Source of the DNA: Psychrobacter luti
GTDB taxonomy: Bacteria > Pseudomonadota > Gammaproteobacteria > Pseudomonadales > Moraxellaceae
Length of the DNA stretch: 64,000 nucleotides
Reading direction: 5' to 3'
Assembly: GCF_014192115.1 (NCBI RefSeq)
Contig: NZ_JACHXL010000001.1
Span: 310,001 to 374,000, forward strand
Shown: positions 44,184-52,648 of the stretch, piece by piece
Layout of the letters: each line of letters starts with the position of its first letter
How positions within the stretch are numbered: the stretch's first letter is position 1
The notes under the pieces: generated by a model
Seen by the model: only the letters and a program-made list of their open reading frames with translations
Database searches by the model: none
Told to the model about the DNA's origin: nothing
Made by a program: the position numbers and the translations under genes

Positions 44184-45530
44184 CTATTGATAATAAATAC
44201 TAAAGGTGCTGCCCCCTGTAGTATTGGCTTGATGGGTTAGCTTCCAGTCCATATGCGTCATGATGCGCTGCACGATGCTAAGACCCAACCCTGTGCCTTC
44301 AACCTTATAACTAGAGTAACCAGTCGACAATACCTCTGTATCGAACTGCGTGTCATTATGCTGTTGCTCTAGACGCTCAAATCTCTCATATAGCAGCGGC
44401 ATTAAAGCTTCAGGAATACCCAAACCTGTATCGGTGACGGTAATTTTTTCAGCATCAATACTGATAATAACTTCCCCTTCATCGGTGTATTGAAAGGCGT
44501 TTTTTATCAAGTTCCCTAATGCCATTTTTAGTAGCTCAGGTCGTACGTAGGCGAAATATTCTTGTTCAGCCACGACGGTGCAAGTGACTGACTTGTAGCG
44601 TAATAAATACTTTAAACGCTCAGCTTCATTAACCGCAATGTTATTGATAGACGTCTGCGGTGTGTCCAGTTTTTCAGGCGCACGAGAGAGTAATAGTAAG
44701 GCGGTGATAATCTCAGAAGTTTCTTTGGCCGTATTGCTAATACGATTGGTAAATTCGCTCAAGTGACTGTCGTCAGCCAATTGTGATGCCAGCACTTCTG
44801 ATGCGCCCATAATAATGGTTAGAGGCGTACGTAATTCGTGGCTGACATCGCCGGTAAATAATTGCTCACGCTTTAAGTACTGTTCAAGCTTTTGGTTTTT
44901 CTCATCAATGGCTCGTGCCAAAACGCCAACCTCTGATGGCAGATGCGTGAGTTGGGTTAGGTTTTGATGATTGGTTTCTACGGCATTTTTTAGGTCTAAT
45001 AAAGGTTTAGTAATTTGCCTAGAGGACAGCTGAGAAAATATTGCGGCAATGAGTAAGCTTAAAATAACGGCAACTGTTAATGCATTGACAAATATGTCTT
45101 CTAATTGCTCAAATATCGCTAAAACAGGATAGCTTTTCATCACCATTGCACTGTCTTCTAAGTAGGTTAGAATATAGCTTTGATTATTTTGTTGATAGAG
45201 AAAAAAGTGCAGGTTGGTCCTGATATTGCCTTCTTCAGTATTCACAGTGACAGGCGTTTCTTGCACGGTATCGGTTGCCATGGCTTTTAAATTATCAGGA
45301 GCACTATCATAGTCATATATTTTGATACCGGGATTGGCAATATAAACCGGCTGCTTACCTTCTTTTTCTTGACTGAGCGCCAATTGTTGAATCAAGCGTG
45401 CTTTGACCAGCTCTTGCTCAAGCCTCATTTCAGCATACATAAAAATACTGACGAAAGTGGCGCAAAGCAATAGAGCAAATAGAAAGTATGAGATTCGAAA
45501 TTTATTGGCAATGGAGTCGATGCTAAACAT
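44184..45530 (-). CDS. Sensor histidine kinase beside eptA (PmrB-like position)
   Basis: 448 residues. Two helices (ISYFLFALLLCATFVSIFMYA and ALTVAVILSLLIAAIFSQL) flank a ~110-residue periplasmic domain. HAMP linker, His in GDVSHELRTPLTI, N box (NLIKNAFQYTD), DTGLGIPEAL and EGTGLGLSIVQRIM follow. It forms a pair with the regulator at 45645 and sits between eptA and dgkA. By position it should control lipid A phosphoethanolamine addition, as PmrB does; the sensed signal is unknown. Confidence 0.92.
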   Translation of the reverse strand: MFSIDSIANKFRISYFLFALLLCATFVSIFMYAEMRLEQELVKARLIQQLALSQEKEGKQPVYIANPGIKIYDYDSAPDNLKAMATDTVQETPVTVNTEEGNIRTNLHFFLYQQNNQSYILTYLEDSAMVMKSYPVLAIFEQLEDIFVNALTVAVILSLLIAAIFSQLSSRQITKPLLDLKNAVETNHQNLTQLTHLPSEVGVLARAIDEKNQKLEQYLKREQLFTGDVSHELRTPLTIIMGASEVLASQLADDSHLSEFTNRISNTAKETSEIITALLLLSRAPEKLDTPQTSINNIAVNEAERLKYLLRYKSVTCTVVAEQEYFAYVRPELLKMALGNLIKNAFQYTDEGEVIISIDAEKITVTDTGLGIPEALMPLLYERFERLEQQHNDTQFDTEVLSTGYSSYKVEGTGLGLSIVQRIMTHMDWKLTHQANTTGGSTFSIYYQ

Positions 45531-45644
45531 TGTATTTACTAACCTGGTATGTACTTCTTAATGAAAAGCAGTAGGCAAAACGAAATGAAAGTGTAGTAAG
45601 CGCATTCATAATAGTGCTGAGTTGCTCAATATTATTATTGTCTT

Positions 45645-46331
45645 TTATTCTTTGTCTGGATCAATAATTTGATAACCAATTCCAGGCACAGTCACTATCA
45701 TCGTTTTATCAAATGGTTTATCGACTTGTGCCCGTACGCCATGCACATGGGTTCGCAGCGCATCACTACTTGGAATATCATCACCCCATACTTTTTCTTC
45801 TAATTCATTTTTATTGACCACTCGCGGCGCAGCGCTCATCAGTGTCTGTAATATCTTAAACCCAGTTGGCGTTAGCTTTATTGGTTTACCTTCACGCACA
45901 ATCGTGTGTGCTTCTGTATTTAAAGACAGCTTGCCGACTGTGATACTGTGCTCAAAGTGACTGTCTTGATGGCGGCGTATCAGGGCTTTTATCCGCGATT
46001 CCAATTCAACCAATGAGAAAGGTTTGACCAGATAATCATCCGCGCCACTATCGAAGCCTGCCACTTTATCCGAAATAGTATCGCGAGCGGTCAGCATCAA
46101 TACGGGCGTTTTATTATGTAGCTCCTCTCTGAGCTTTTTGCACAGTTTGGTGCCATCCATACCCGGTAGCATGACATCTAATAATATAACGTCATAACGA
46201 TTGTTTGAGGCTAGGGTCAGACCGCTAATCCCGTTATGAGCATTGTCCAGCTCAAAGCCCTTGGGCTCAAAAAAAGCGTAAATATTGGCAACAATATCAG
46301 GATTGTCTTCAATAACGAGTATCTTGTACAT
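45645..46331 (-). CDS. OmpR-family response regulator beside eptA (PmrA-like position)
   Basis: 228 residues from the start at 46331 (MYKILVIEDN). The receiver domain has VILLDVMLPGMDG with the phosphoacceptor Asp, a switch Thr (LMLTARD) and Lys in LVKPFSL. The DNA-binding domain ends THVHGVRAQVDKPFDK and TVPGIGYQI. It is 51 bp from the eptA end and 114 bp before the kinase. The PmrA-like boxes at 44155 and 48182 are its likely targets. Confidence 0.93.
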   Translation of the reverse strand: MYKILVIEDNPDIVANIYAFFEPKGFELDNAHNGISGLTLASNNRYDVILLDVMLPGMDGTKLCKKLREELHNKTPVLMLTARDTISDKVAGFDSGADDYLVKPFSLVELESRIKALIRRHQDSHFEHSITVGKLSLNTEAHTIVREGKPIKLTPTGFKILQTLMSAAPRVVNKNELEEKVWGDDIPSSDALRTHVHGVRAQVDKPFDKTMIVTVPGIGYQIIDPDKE

Positions 46332-46405
46332 ACATGTCTCGTGCATAAATGCCAACAGGGCGCTAAGAAAATAGATTTAAAACTCTTAAAATAGCCTACA
46401 AAACT

Positions 46406-48124
46406 TTAAGTGGTAGCTTTAAAGAAAGTCGGTGCAGCAGCTACCTCATCGGTCGTGATACCAAAAAAGCCAAGTAGGGTGGGTGTAATAAAATCATGGG
46501 ATACTGGCTGCTTAATCATGTTAGCAAGGCTGGTTTTATTGCTGCTAGTGCTGTCGATGCCATTACTCGCAGGCGACCAGACAATCACAGGTACTTGCTT
46601 TTGAGTATCTGGCGCCATACTGTACGGCAGACCATGCAGGTAGATATTGTTTTCACCCAAACTTTCTCCATGATCGCTGATATATACCATCACCACATCA
46701 TAATCCTGCTCATAAGCTTTTAGCGTATTGATAACGTTATTCAAGAAGTAATCAGTATAACGAATCGCATTATCATAGCCATTGATAATCGACTGGCCAT
46801 CACATTTAGACAGCTCATTGGTCTTACAAACGGGTTTAAAAACTTCAAAGGTTTTAGGATAGCGTTTGTAATATTCAGGACCGTGATTGCCCATTTGATG
46901 CAATAGAATAAGCGTATCTTTTGGCAATGCATTCGAATTTACTGTATCTGATTTTACCAGTTTATCAAAGCCATTAAGCATGCCAATATCACGGCATTCG
47001 CCATCACAGTCAGGATTAAGTTTAGGCGTTTTATAATCCTCAAAAGTCACTCTATCAGCAACCCCTTTAGAGCTAGAATTATTATCGCGCCAAATAACGT
47101 TGACGCCTTGTTTATGCAAGGTGTCAAGCACGTTTTCATTATAGTCTGCACTACTGGCATCATAATCCTTTCTATCAGCATAGCTGAACATGCAAGGAAC
47201 GGAATAAGCGGTAGATGTGCCACAAGAGGTCGCATTTTTAAAGCTATAAATATCTGGCTGGCTAGCAAGTAGTGGCATAGTCTCGCGCTCATAACCGTTT
47301 AAGCTAACATGGTCAGCGCGAACCGTTTCACCCACGACAAATACCATCAATTTAGGTTTTGCCTTAGCTGTACTATTGCTAGCGACGGGCATGGTGCGTT
47401 TGGCATCTGTTGCATGTGGGATTAAGGTGTCAGGACGGCGCAATTCATCGACATAATCGGTGCCCAGTTTGATGACAGAATAAATAGGGGTAATAGGGTT
47501 GGTATAACTACGTACTACTTTATGTTGGCGAAAAAAAGTGGCGTATTGGTCGCCAAATGGCAGTAGGCAGACTGCTATTAATACGATAGATAGTATCAAA
47601 GTAAGCGCTCGTTGCCATAATGCGCGGCGTAAAGGCGTACGCTTGATACGAACTTTAGCAATGATAACAGCTGGCAATATACCCAATAAAAAAAGGCGAA
47701 TGAAAAAACTCGGAGCTATCAAGCCCATCGCTTCTGCTTGGTCGGTTTGCATGCTATTCACCAGCATATTATGGTCAAATATCGTCCCATAGCTATCGGT
47801 AAAATAACCGCATACTGCAGCTATTAATACCATCACGATCAGCACTAACTTTGCAATTGGTCGATAACACAATAGCTGCAGCACTAGCCATATCAATCCA
47901 AACAGTAAGCAGGTGATAGAAATTATAAATCCAATATTGCTACTAAAAGGATAAATACTTAATACTTGCTCAAAAAAGCTCATATTGGCAGTAGCAACCA
48001 AATATAGCACAACGATAATAATCAGATAATTAAGATGAATCTCACGATTAAAAGATCTACTTATGATATCTTTCTTGGTATCAGCTTTAGTGGCATTAGT
48101 GCTAAGTGCTTGAAGTGTCAACAT
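46406..48124 (-). CDS. eptA: Lipid A phosphoethanolamine transferase
   Basis: 572 residues, EptA/PmrC/MCR family. Five N-terminal helices are followed by a periplasmic sulfatase-fold domain. Zinc and catalytic blocks are complete: VVGETVRADHVSLNGYERE, the nucleophile Thr in ATSCGTSTAYSVPCMF, HQMGNHGPEYYKRYP and VYISDHGESLGEN. It adds phosphoethanolamine to lipid A phosphates, which lowers negative charge and polymyxin binding. First gene of the operon with its own two-component system; dgkA downstream recycles the diacylglycerol made. Confidence 0.95.
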   Translation of the reverse strand: MLTLQALSTNATKADTKKDIISRSFNREIHLNYLIIIVVLYLVATANMSFFEQVLSIYPFSSNIGFIISITCLLFGLIWLVLQLLCYRPIAKLVLIVMVLIAAVCGYFTDSYGTIFDHNMLVNSMQTDQAEAMGLIAPSFFIRLFLLGILPAVIIAKVRIKRTPLRRALWQRALTLILSIVLIAVCLLPFGDQYATFFRQHKVVRSYTNPITPIYSVIKLGTDYVDELRRPDTLIPHATDAKRTMPVASNSTAKAKPKLMVFVVGETVRADHVSLNGYERETMPLLASQPDIYSFKNATSCGTSTAYSVPCMFSYADRKDYDASSADYNENVLDTLHKQGVNVIWRDNNSSSKGVADRVTFEDYKTPKLNPDCDGECRDIGMLNGFDKLVKSDTVNSNALPKDTLILLHQMGNHGPEYYKRYPKTFEVFKPVCKTNELSKCDGQSIINGYDNAIRYTDYFLNNVINTLKAYEQDYDVVMVYISDHGESLGENNIYLHGLPYSMAPDTQKQVPVIVWSPASNGIDSTSSNKTSLANMIKQPVSHDFITPTLLGFFGITTDEVAAAPTFFKATT

Positions 48125-48181
48125 ACACAGACTTCTTAATAAAGTGGGATAGATTTCATGTTTTAAGGTAGCAATTATCCT

Positions 48182-48198
48182 GTTAAGAAGATGTTAAG
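48182..48198. promoter_or_regulatory. PmrA-like box between eptA and the PAP2 gene
   Basis: GTTAAG-AAGAT-GTTAAG (minus strand CTTAAC-ATCTT-CTTAAC), exact hexamer copies with a 5-bp gap. It lies 57 bp before the eptA start and 107 bp before the divergent PAP2 start, so it could act on both. Confidence 0.7.
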
Positions 48199-48305
48199 AA
48201 GCCTAGATTAAATGCATAATAGATAATGAATGTCAGGTTGTATCCGATACTCTCAAAATTCATAAATCATCTATAAAAATAGTTGTAAAAAGAGACCTCT
48301 TACTC

Positions 48306-49301
48306 ATGATTACGCTCATTGAAAAAAATCAGCAGTTGTTTCTTTTAGGAATGCTTATTCTGTTAGTGATAGTTGTTTTATGGGCTTTACAGTATGCGGT
48401 AATTCGCTATGGTCAGACAGTACTGAATCAGGGGCTGAGATATTGGATGGTGCTCAAACAATATTTTGGGACAAGCAAGCGACTCATTTGCTTAAAAAAT
48501 AACTATCCAAAACTGTATTATGCTTCGTTGCAAAGGCTTACTGTACAGCACTTTTATGGATTGCCTCTGACAGTTTTATTTTTAGTCATGGGTTATATAT
48601 TAGCTTTGTTTTTTGGTTTGGTTGAAGATGTCGTTACTTCAGATACTATTGTAGCAACTGACTTTTTTGTGTCACAGCAGATGAGTGTGCTGAGTGAGTC
48701 GCCTGTAGTGACGTTCTTCATTTTCATTACTAGCTTTGCCTCTACTGCAACGACCTGCTTAATCGTATTGCTAGTCTGTATCCTATGCTGGATGATTCGC
48801 CAACACTATATATTAATAGGGTTATTGATAGCCACTTTAGGAAGCACGGTATTTACCTTCCTCAGTAAACTGTTATTTCATCGAACGCGACCAGTAGATA
48901 TTTTACTGTTTGAGCGGACAGATTCCTTCCCAAGTGGACATGCGACGATTACGGTTGCGTTATATGGATTTCTGGCTTACATGGCCATTCGTTTTAGTCG
49001 CAACTTTGTCATGCAAGTTCGGATAGCTGTGATTACTATCTTTTTTTCTTTATTAATAGGATTAAGCAGAATTTTGCTGAATGAGCATTATTTGAGTGAT
49101 GTACTGGGAGGTTACTTGGTAGGAGCATTATGGCTAACGGCAGCGATTAGTGTGACAGAATGGCTAAAGACGCGTAACAACATTGATTGGCAGATAGGTT
49201 GGTCAGTTACTCAGGTTCGTCTGGTCTGGCTCAGTGTTATATGTGTACTGATTGGCACCTCGATCTATGCTAAGTTTTATCAGTTTCCGTTGTTACTCTA
49301 A
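48306..49301 (+). CDS. PAP2-family membrane phosphatase, canonical motifs
   Basis: 331 residues with about seven helices. All three phosphatase motifs are standard: KLLFHRTRP, FPSGHAT and SRILLNEHYLSDVLGG. Likely substrates are undecaprenyl pyrophosphate, phosphatidate or lipid A phosphate. It is divergent from eptA and shares the spacer with the PmrA-like box, which suggests a link to lipid A or isoprenoid phosphate recycling. The N-terminal ~90 residues before the first conserved helix are longer than in PgpB-like proteins. Confidence 0.9.
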   Translation: MITLIEKNQQLFLLGMLILLVIVVLWALQYAVIRYGQTVLNQGLRYWMVLKQYFGTSKRLICLKNNYPKLYYASLQRLTVQHFYGLPLTVLFLVMGYILALFFGLVEDVVTSDTIVATDFFVSQQMSVLSESPVVTFFIFITSFASTATTCLIVLLVCILCWMIRQHYILIGLLIATLGSTVFTFLSKLLFHRTRPVDILLFERTDSFPSGHATITVALYGFLAYMAIRFSRNFVMQVRIAVITIFFSLLIGLSRILLNEHYLSDVLGGYLVGALWLTAAISVTEWLKTRNNIDWQIGWSVTQVRLVWLSVICVLIGTSIYAKFYQFPLLL

Positions 49302-49537
49302 GTAAATTCAAGGTATTAACGCCAAAAAAATATCTCTTACACTTCCATGGGCGTCTGCCAGATGCATTGTACGGATGTGTTGTCAGCGCCAATCAAAAGG
49401 CACCGATTCTCATCCAAAGAGTAGCGCCTGTGTAGATAATGACTTTTGATGAAGTAGTGCATGCAAGTGAGGTTAGTAACCAAAGTGAGTAGTGGTATAA
49501 TGCCCTGATAATCGATATTTCATGAAGGGTTTACATT

Positions 49538-49816
49538 ATGGCTCGTACAGCTAGCGCATTACACATTTTAGTAAAAGACAAAGAACTGGCTGACGACATT
49601 ATTGCCAAGCTCAAAAAAGGTGCCCAGTTTGATGTGCTGGCTAAGAAACACTCAACCTGCCCATCAGGTAAAAAGGGCGGCAGCTTAGGTGAGTTTACAA
49701 AAGGTCAGATGGTACCGGCATTTGATAAAGTCTGCTTCAACGGTGAACTCTTCACCCCTCATTTAGTGAAAACTAAATTTGGCTGGCATGTGGTCAAAGT
49801 ACTTTACAGGACGTAA
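49538..49816 (+). CDS. ppiC: Parvulin-type peptidyl-prolyl isomerase
   Basis: 92 residues, one rotamase domain with nothing else, as in E. coli PpiC. Typical blocks are [48 protein letters not shown] and [11 protein letters not shown]. No signal peptide, so it is a cytoplasmic folding helper. The spacer before it (236 bp) shows nothing notable. Confidence 0.95.
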   Translation: MARTASALHILVKDKELADDIIAKLKKGAQFDVLAKKHSTCPSGKKGGSLGEFTKGQMVPAFDKVCFNGELFTPHLVKTKFGWHVVKVLYRT

Positions 49817-50012
49817 GCGTTAGAATCGGAGCTTTGATGGTTAGGTGGTTGAGACTTTAGCACCACATCCGTTGAATTGAAATTTGAATCAGCGTATCTG
49901 ACTTTACTATACCAAATAAACTTTAATGGCTATTCTGTGACGTTCGAAAGAAGTGAATTTAAAAGCTATGGTGTAGACAAGAAACATCAGCGCAAGTAAG
50001 GGCATTAAAAAC

Positions 50013-50783
50013 ATGAATATCGAAAGCGGCACCGCCAATCAAATCGCTAATCAAATAGAAATAATCTATGAAGATGAATATCTGGTGGCGATCAACAAAG
50101 AAGCGGGTCTATTGGTGCATCGCAGTTGGCTGGATAAAGGCGAGACGCGTTTTGCCATGCAACTCACTCGTGATGCAGTAGGTTGCCATGTCTTTCCGGT
50201 GCATAGGTTAGATAAGCCGACGTCAGGCGTGTTGTTGTTTGCTAAGAGCTCAGCCGTGGCGCGCAGCCTTACCGAGGCTTTTACTGAGCGCAAAGTTACT
50301 AAGCAATATTTAGCCGTGGTGCGCGGCTTTATGCCTGAGCATGGCACCGTTGATTATGCGTTGAGTTTTAAGCCCGATGCCATAGCCGATAAATTTGCTG
50401 ACTTGGACAAACCCGCTCAAGATGCGGTGACGCATTGGCAGAGTTTGGCACAAATTGAGCTGCCATTTGCGGTATCAAAAAAGCATAACACCAGCCGCTA
50501 TAGTCTGATGCGCTTAACACCGGAAACTGGGCGTAAACATCAGCTGCGCCGTCACATGAGACATTTATTTCATCACATAGTGGGTGATACTAGCCACGGC
50601 GATATACGTCACACACGATTTTTTCGTACTCACTATGACTGTACGCGCATGCTGCTGCATGCTCAGGCTTTAGCGCTCAGCCACCCCGTCACTGGTGAGC
50701 CATTATTGCTAAAAGCGGGATTAGACGATCAATGGATGCGCATCATGGAAGAGTTTTCTTGGGTAGATAGCGCTAAAGGTTAG
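50013..50783 (+). CDS. truC: tRNA pseudouridine(65) synthase TruC
   Basis: 256 residues, RluA family. The catalytic Asp is in HRLDKPTSGVLLFAKS, and the conserved EDEYLVAINKEAGLLVHRS and TPETGRKHQLRRHMRH blocks match TruC, including its extra histidine-rich segment HIVGDTSHGD. The usual length of TruC is about 260 residues. There is no S4 domain, as expected for TruC. It modifies U65 of some tRNAs. It appears to be transcribed alone. Confidence 0.9.
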   Translation: MNIESGTANQIANQIEIIYEDEYLVAINKEAGLLVHRSWLDKGETRFAMQLTRDAVGCHVFPVHRLDKPTSGVLLFAKSSAVARSLTEAFTERKVTKQYLAVVRGFMPEHGTVDYALSFKPDAIADKFADLDKPAQDAVTHWQSLAQIELPFAVSKKHNTSRYSLMRLTPETGRKHQLRRHMRHLFHHIVGDTSHGDIRHTRFFRTHYDCTRMLLHAQALALSHPVTGEPLLLKAGLDDQWMRIMEEFSWVDSAKG

Positions 50784-50922
50784 ACAGTGTCAAATTTAGG
50801 CGTTATTTGAGGAGATTGTATCATTTACAGGGCAAACTCACATACTGCACAAAACCAACTATCTTTCGCGCACATATAAGAGAGATCAGTTGGTATCTCG
50901 GTATACGGACAATAAAAACCCC

Positions 50923-51035
50923 TTAGCCACTGAGGACTTGGACGGCTGTCCATGTAGAAGGTAGTTGTTTGCTGCTTCAATCAGCATATGAATGGCTCGC
51001 TCTTTAATTTCAAGTTTGTAGTTTCGTGCTTTCAT
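50923..51035 (-). pseudogene. Remnant of an IS3-family transposase OrfA
   Basis: KARNYKLEIKERAIHMLIEA resembles the N-terminus of IS3-type OrfA proteins. After EAANNY the frame is lost by an apparent one-base deletion, and the -1 frame reads PSTWTAVQVLSG and a stop, which continues the family pattern (YPSxWxAV). No OrfB or terminal inverted repeats are seen. The rest of the 50784-51224 spacer is unremarkable. Confidence 0.6.
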
Positions 51036-51224
51036 CGTTGTGTTCTTTAATAAAGTTAAGTCTCCGATAATCCCGGGGCGATTCACTTTTTTAAGCTTTT
51101 TAGCGCGCATAAGGTTGTCTAACCTTTGTTTTTTTCATTGAAGTGTCATATCTGCTAGATACACTGCTGACCTACGCAAGATAAGTAAGTAAATGGATAA
51201 TTATAAGCGATTAGGTGAGTGGCT

Positions 51225-52112
51225 ATGTTAGAGCTAAGACAGGTTACAAAGAGATATGATGACAAGGTGATATTCGAGGATCTTTCACTCAAAATTAACA
51301 AGGGTGAGATAGTTTCAATCTTAGGACCATCCGGCTGTGGTAAGACCACTTTGTTGCACATGATTTTGGGGTTAACCGACATCAGCGGCGGCCGAATTGC
51401 TTATGACGGCGAAGATATTACCCGCGTCTCTATGAGACAAAAAGGCTTTAATTCCATTGCCCAGGATTATGCTATATTCCCCAATCTTAATGTCAAACAA
51501 AACATCGAATACGGTCTGCGTAACAATCCTAATGTGAGTACACAACAAGAAGTCGATGAACTGATCGACTTACTCGATATTAAGGCCCATCTCAATAAGT
51601 ACATTCATCAGCTATCAGGCCATCAAAATCAACGTGTCATGCTGGCACGTACTTTAGTCATGAAACCTAAAATACTATTATTGGATGAGCCTTTGTCTGC
51701 ACTAGATGGGGTGAATAAGGAAACCGTCAAAGAGCGCATCCGTGAGATTGCCGTGCGCTATCAGCTGACTACTCTAATTGTCACCCATGACCCAGAAGAG
51801 GCGATGACGCTATCTGATCGTATCCTACTGCTATCGGATGGCAAAATAGCACAATTCGCTGAACCCGCTGAAATCATACATAATCCTGCCAGTGATTTCA
51901 TCACCAACGCCATTTTAAATCAGCTTAATATCAAACGTCGCAATATCTTAAGCTTGTTTGCCGACGGTATATCTGAAGCTGATCCGCTAAGTAAATATAC
52001 TCAAAACCAAAACTATGGGCAGTATGAGTCTGATATTTGCCCTCATCATGCTGATTCTAAAACTATCGCTGTCAATGATAAGAAAAAGTCAAAAGATACT
52101 GTGAAAGGCTAG
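51225..52112 (+). CDS. Orphan ABC transporter ATP-binding protein with altered signature
   Basis: 295 residues from the ATG at 51225 (AGGTGAG upstream; a GTG 6 bp earlier is possible). Walker A is GPSGCGKTT, Walker B LLLDEPLSALD and the switch His is in IVTHDPEEAMTL. The fold and the PxEIxxxP region resemble the FbpC/PotA importer ATPases. The signature reads LSGHQNQR instead of LSGGQxxR, with His in place of the second Gly. No permease or binding protein gene is adjacent. The ~60-residue polar C-terminal tail is not typical of the family. Confidence 0.85.
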   Translation: MLELRQVTKRYDDKVIFEDLSLKINKGEIVSILGPSGCGKTTLLHMILGLTDISGGRIAYDGEDITRVSMRQKGFNSIAQDYAIFPNLNVKQNIEYGLRNNPNVSTQQEVDELIDLLDIKAHLNKYIHQLSGHQNQRVMLARTLVMKPKILLLDEPLSALDGVNKETVKERIREIAVRYQLTTLIVTHDPEEAMTLSDRILLLSDGKIAQFAEPAEIIHNPASDFITNAILNQLNIKRRNILSLFADGISEADPLSKYTQNQNYGQYESDICPHHADSKTIAVNDKKKSKDTVKG

Positions 52113-52648
52113 TCTTCTAGAGGCTTACAGTGACTGAATCGGCAAATGACATACTATAGATGTTATTCAGTAAAAACCCTTTTCTTATAACTGGGCTTAT
52201 GACAAGATTTTCCCGATATCTTATTTTGATTATGAAAAACATAAAGCCATTATTGTATAAGTCGACTAAGCATTAATTAAGTATATCTGATATTGATCAC
52301 TGTTATAAAGAATCGCTGTAAACAAGTGCTTTAAATAAGTACTCAAAAAGCTTTCAAGCTATATCTTTTATAGCTTGAAAGCTTTTTTGTTTTTATAGCT
52401 GAGCACGCCTATGTAAAGCCTGTACTTGATATATCTTTTTAAGATGTAAGTGATTTTATTTAGTCAACATATATTATCAATCTGTGCAAAATAATTGCAT
52501 TGATAATAAATGCTGCGAGGTTAAATGTTGAATAAAAGACAAGCCTAAAAGACGTCATAACTGGTTACGATTATTTAAAAACAGTCTTAGTGGATGGCGA
52601 AAAAAAGGCGTATAAGTATTATCGTTACTCCTTTCATGGAATTAGGCT
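52113..52648. other. 536-bp gap
   Basis: It holds the terminator at 52345 and AT-rich sequence before the trkH-like gene. No gene or other repeat is supported. Confidence 0.5.
52345..52390. terminator. Rho-independent terminator, 19-bp perfect stem
   Basis: 52345-52363 pairs exactly with 52369-52387 across TCTTT, with A and T runs on both sides. It lies 233 bp after the ABC ATPase gene. Confidence 0.85.

Noticed and set aside
50886..51110. 74-residue protein as an intact gene
   Set aside because: The N-terminal half matches IS3 OrfA style, but the frame shifts after EAANNY; the other frame continues the family pattern, so it is a broken remnant.
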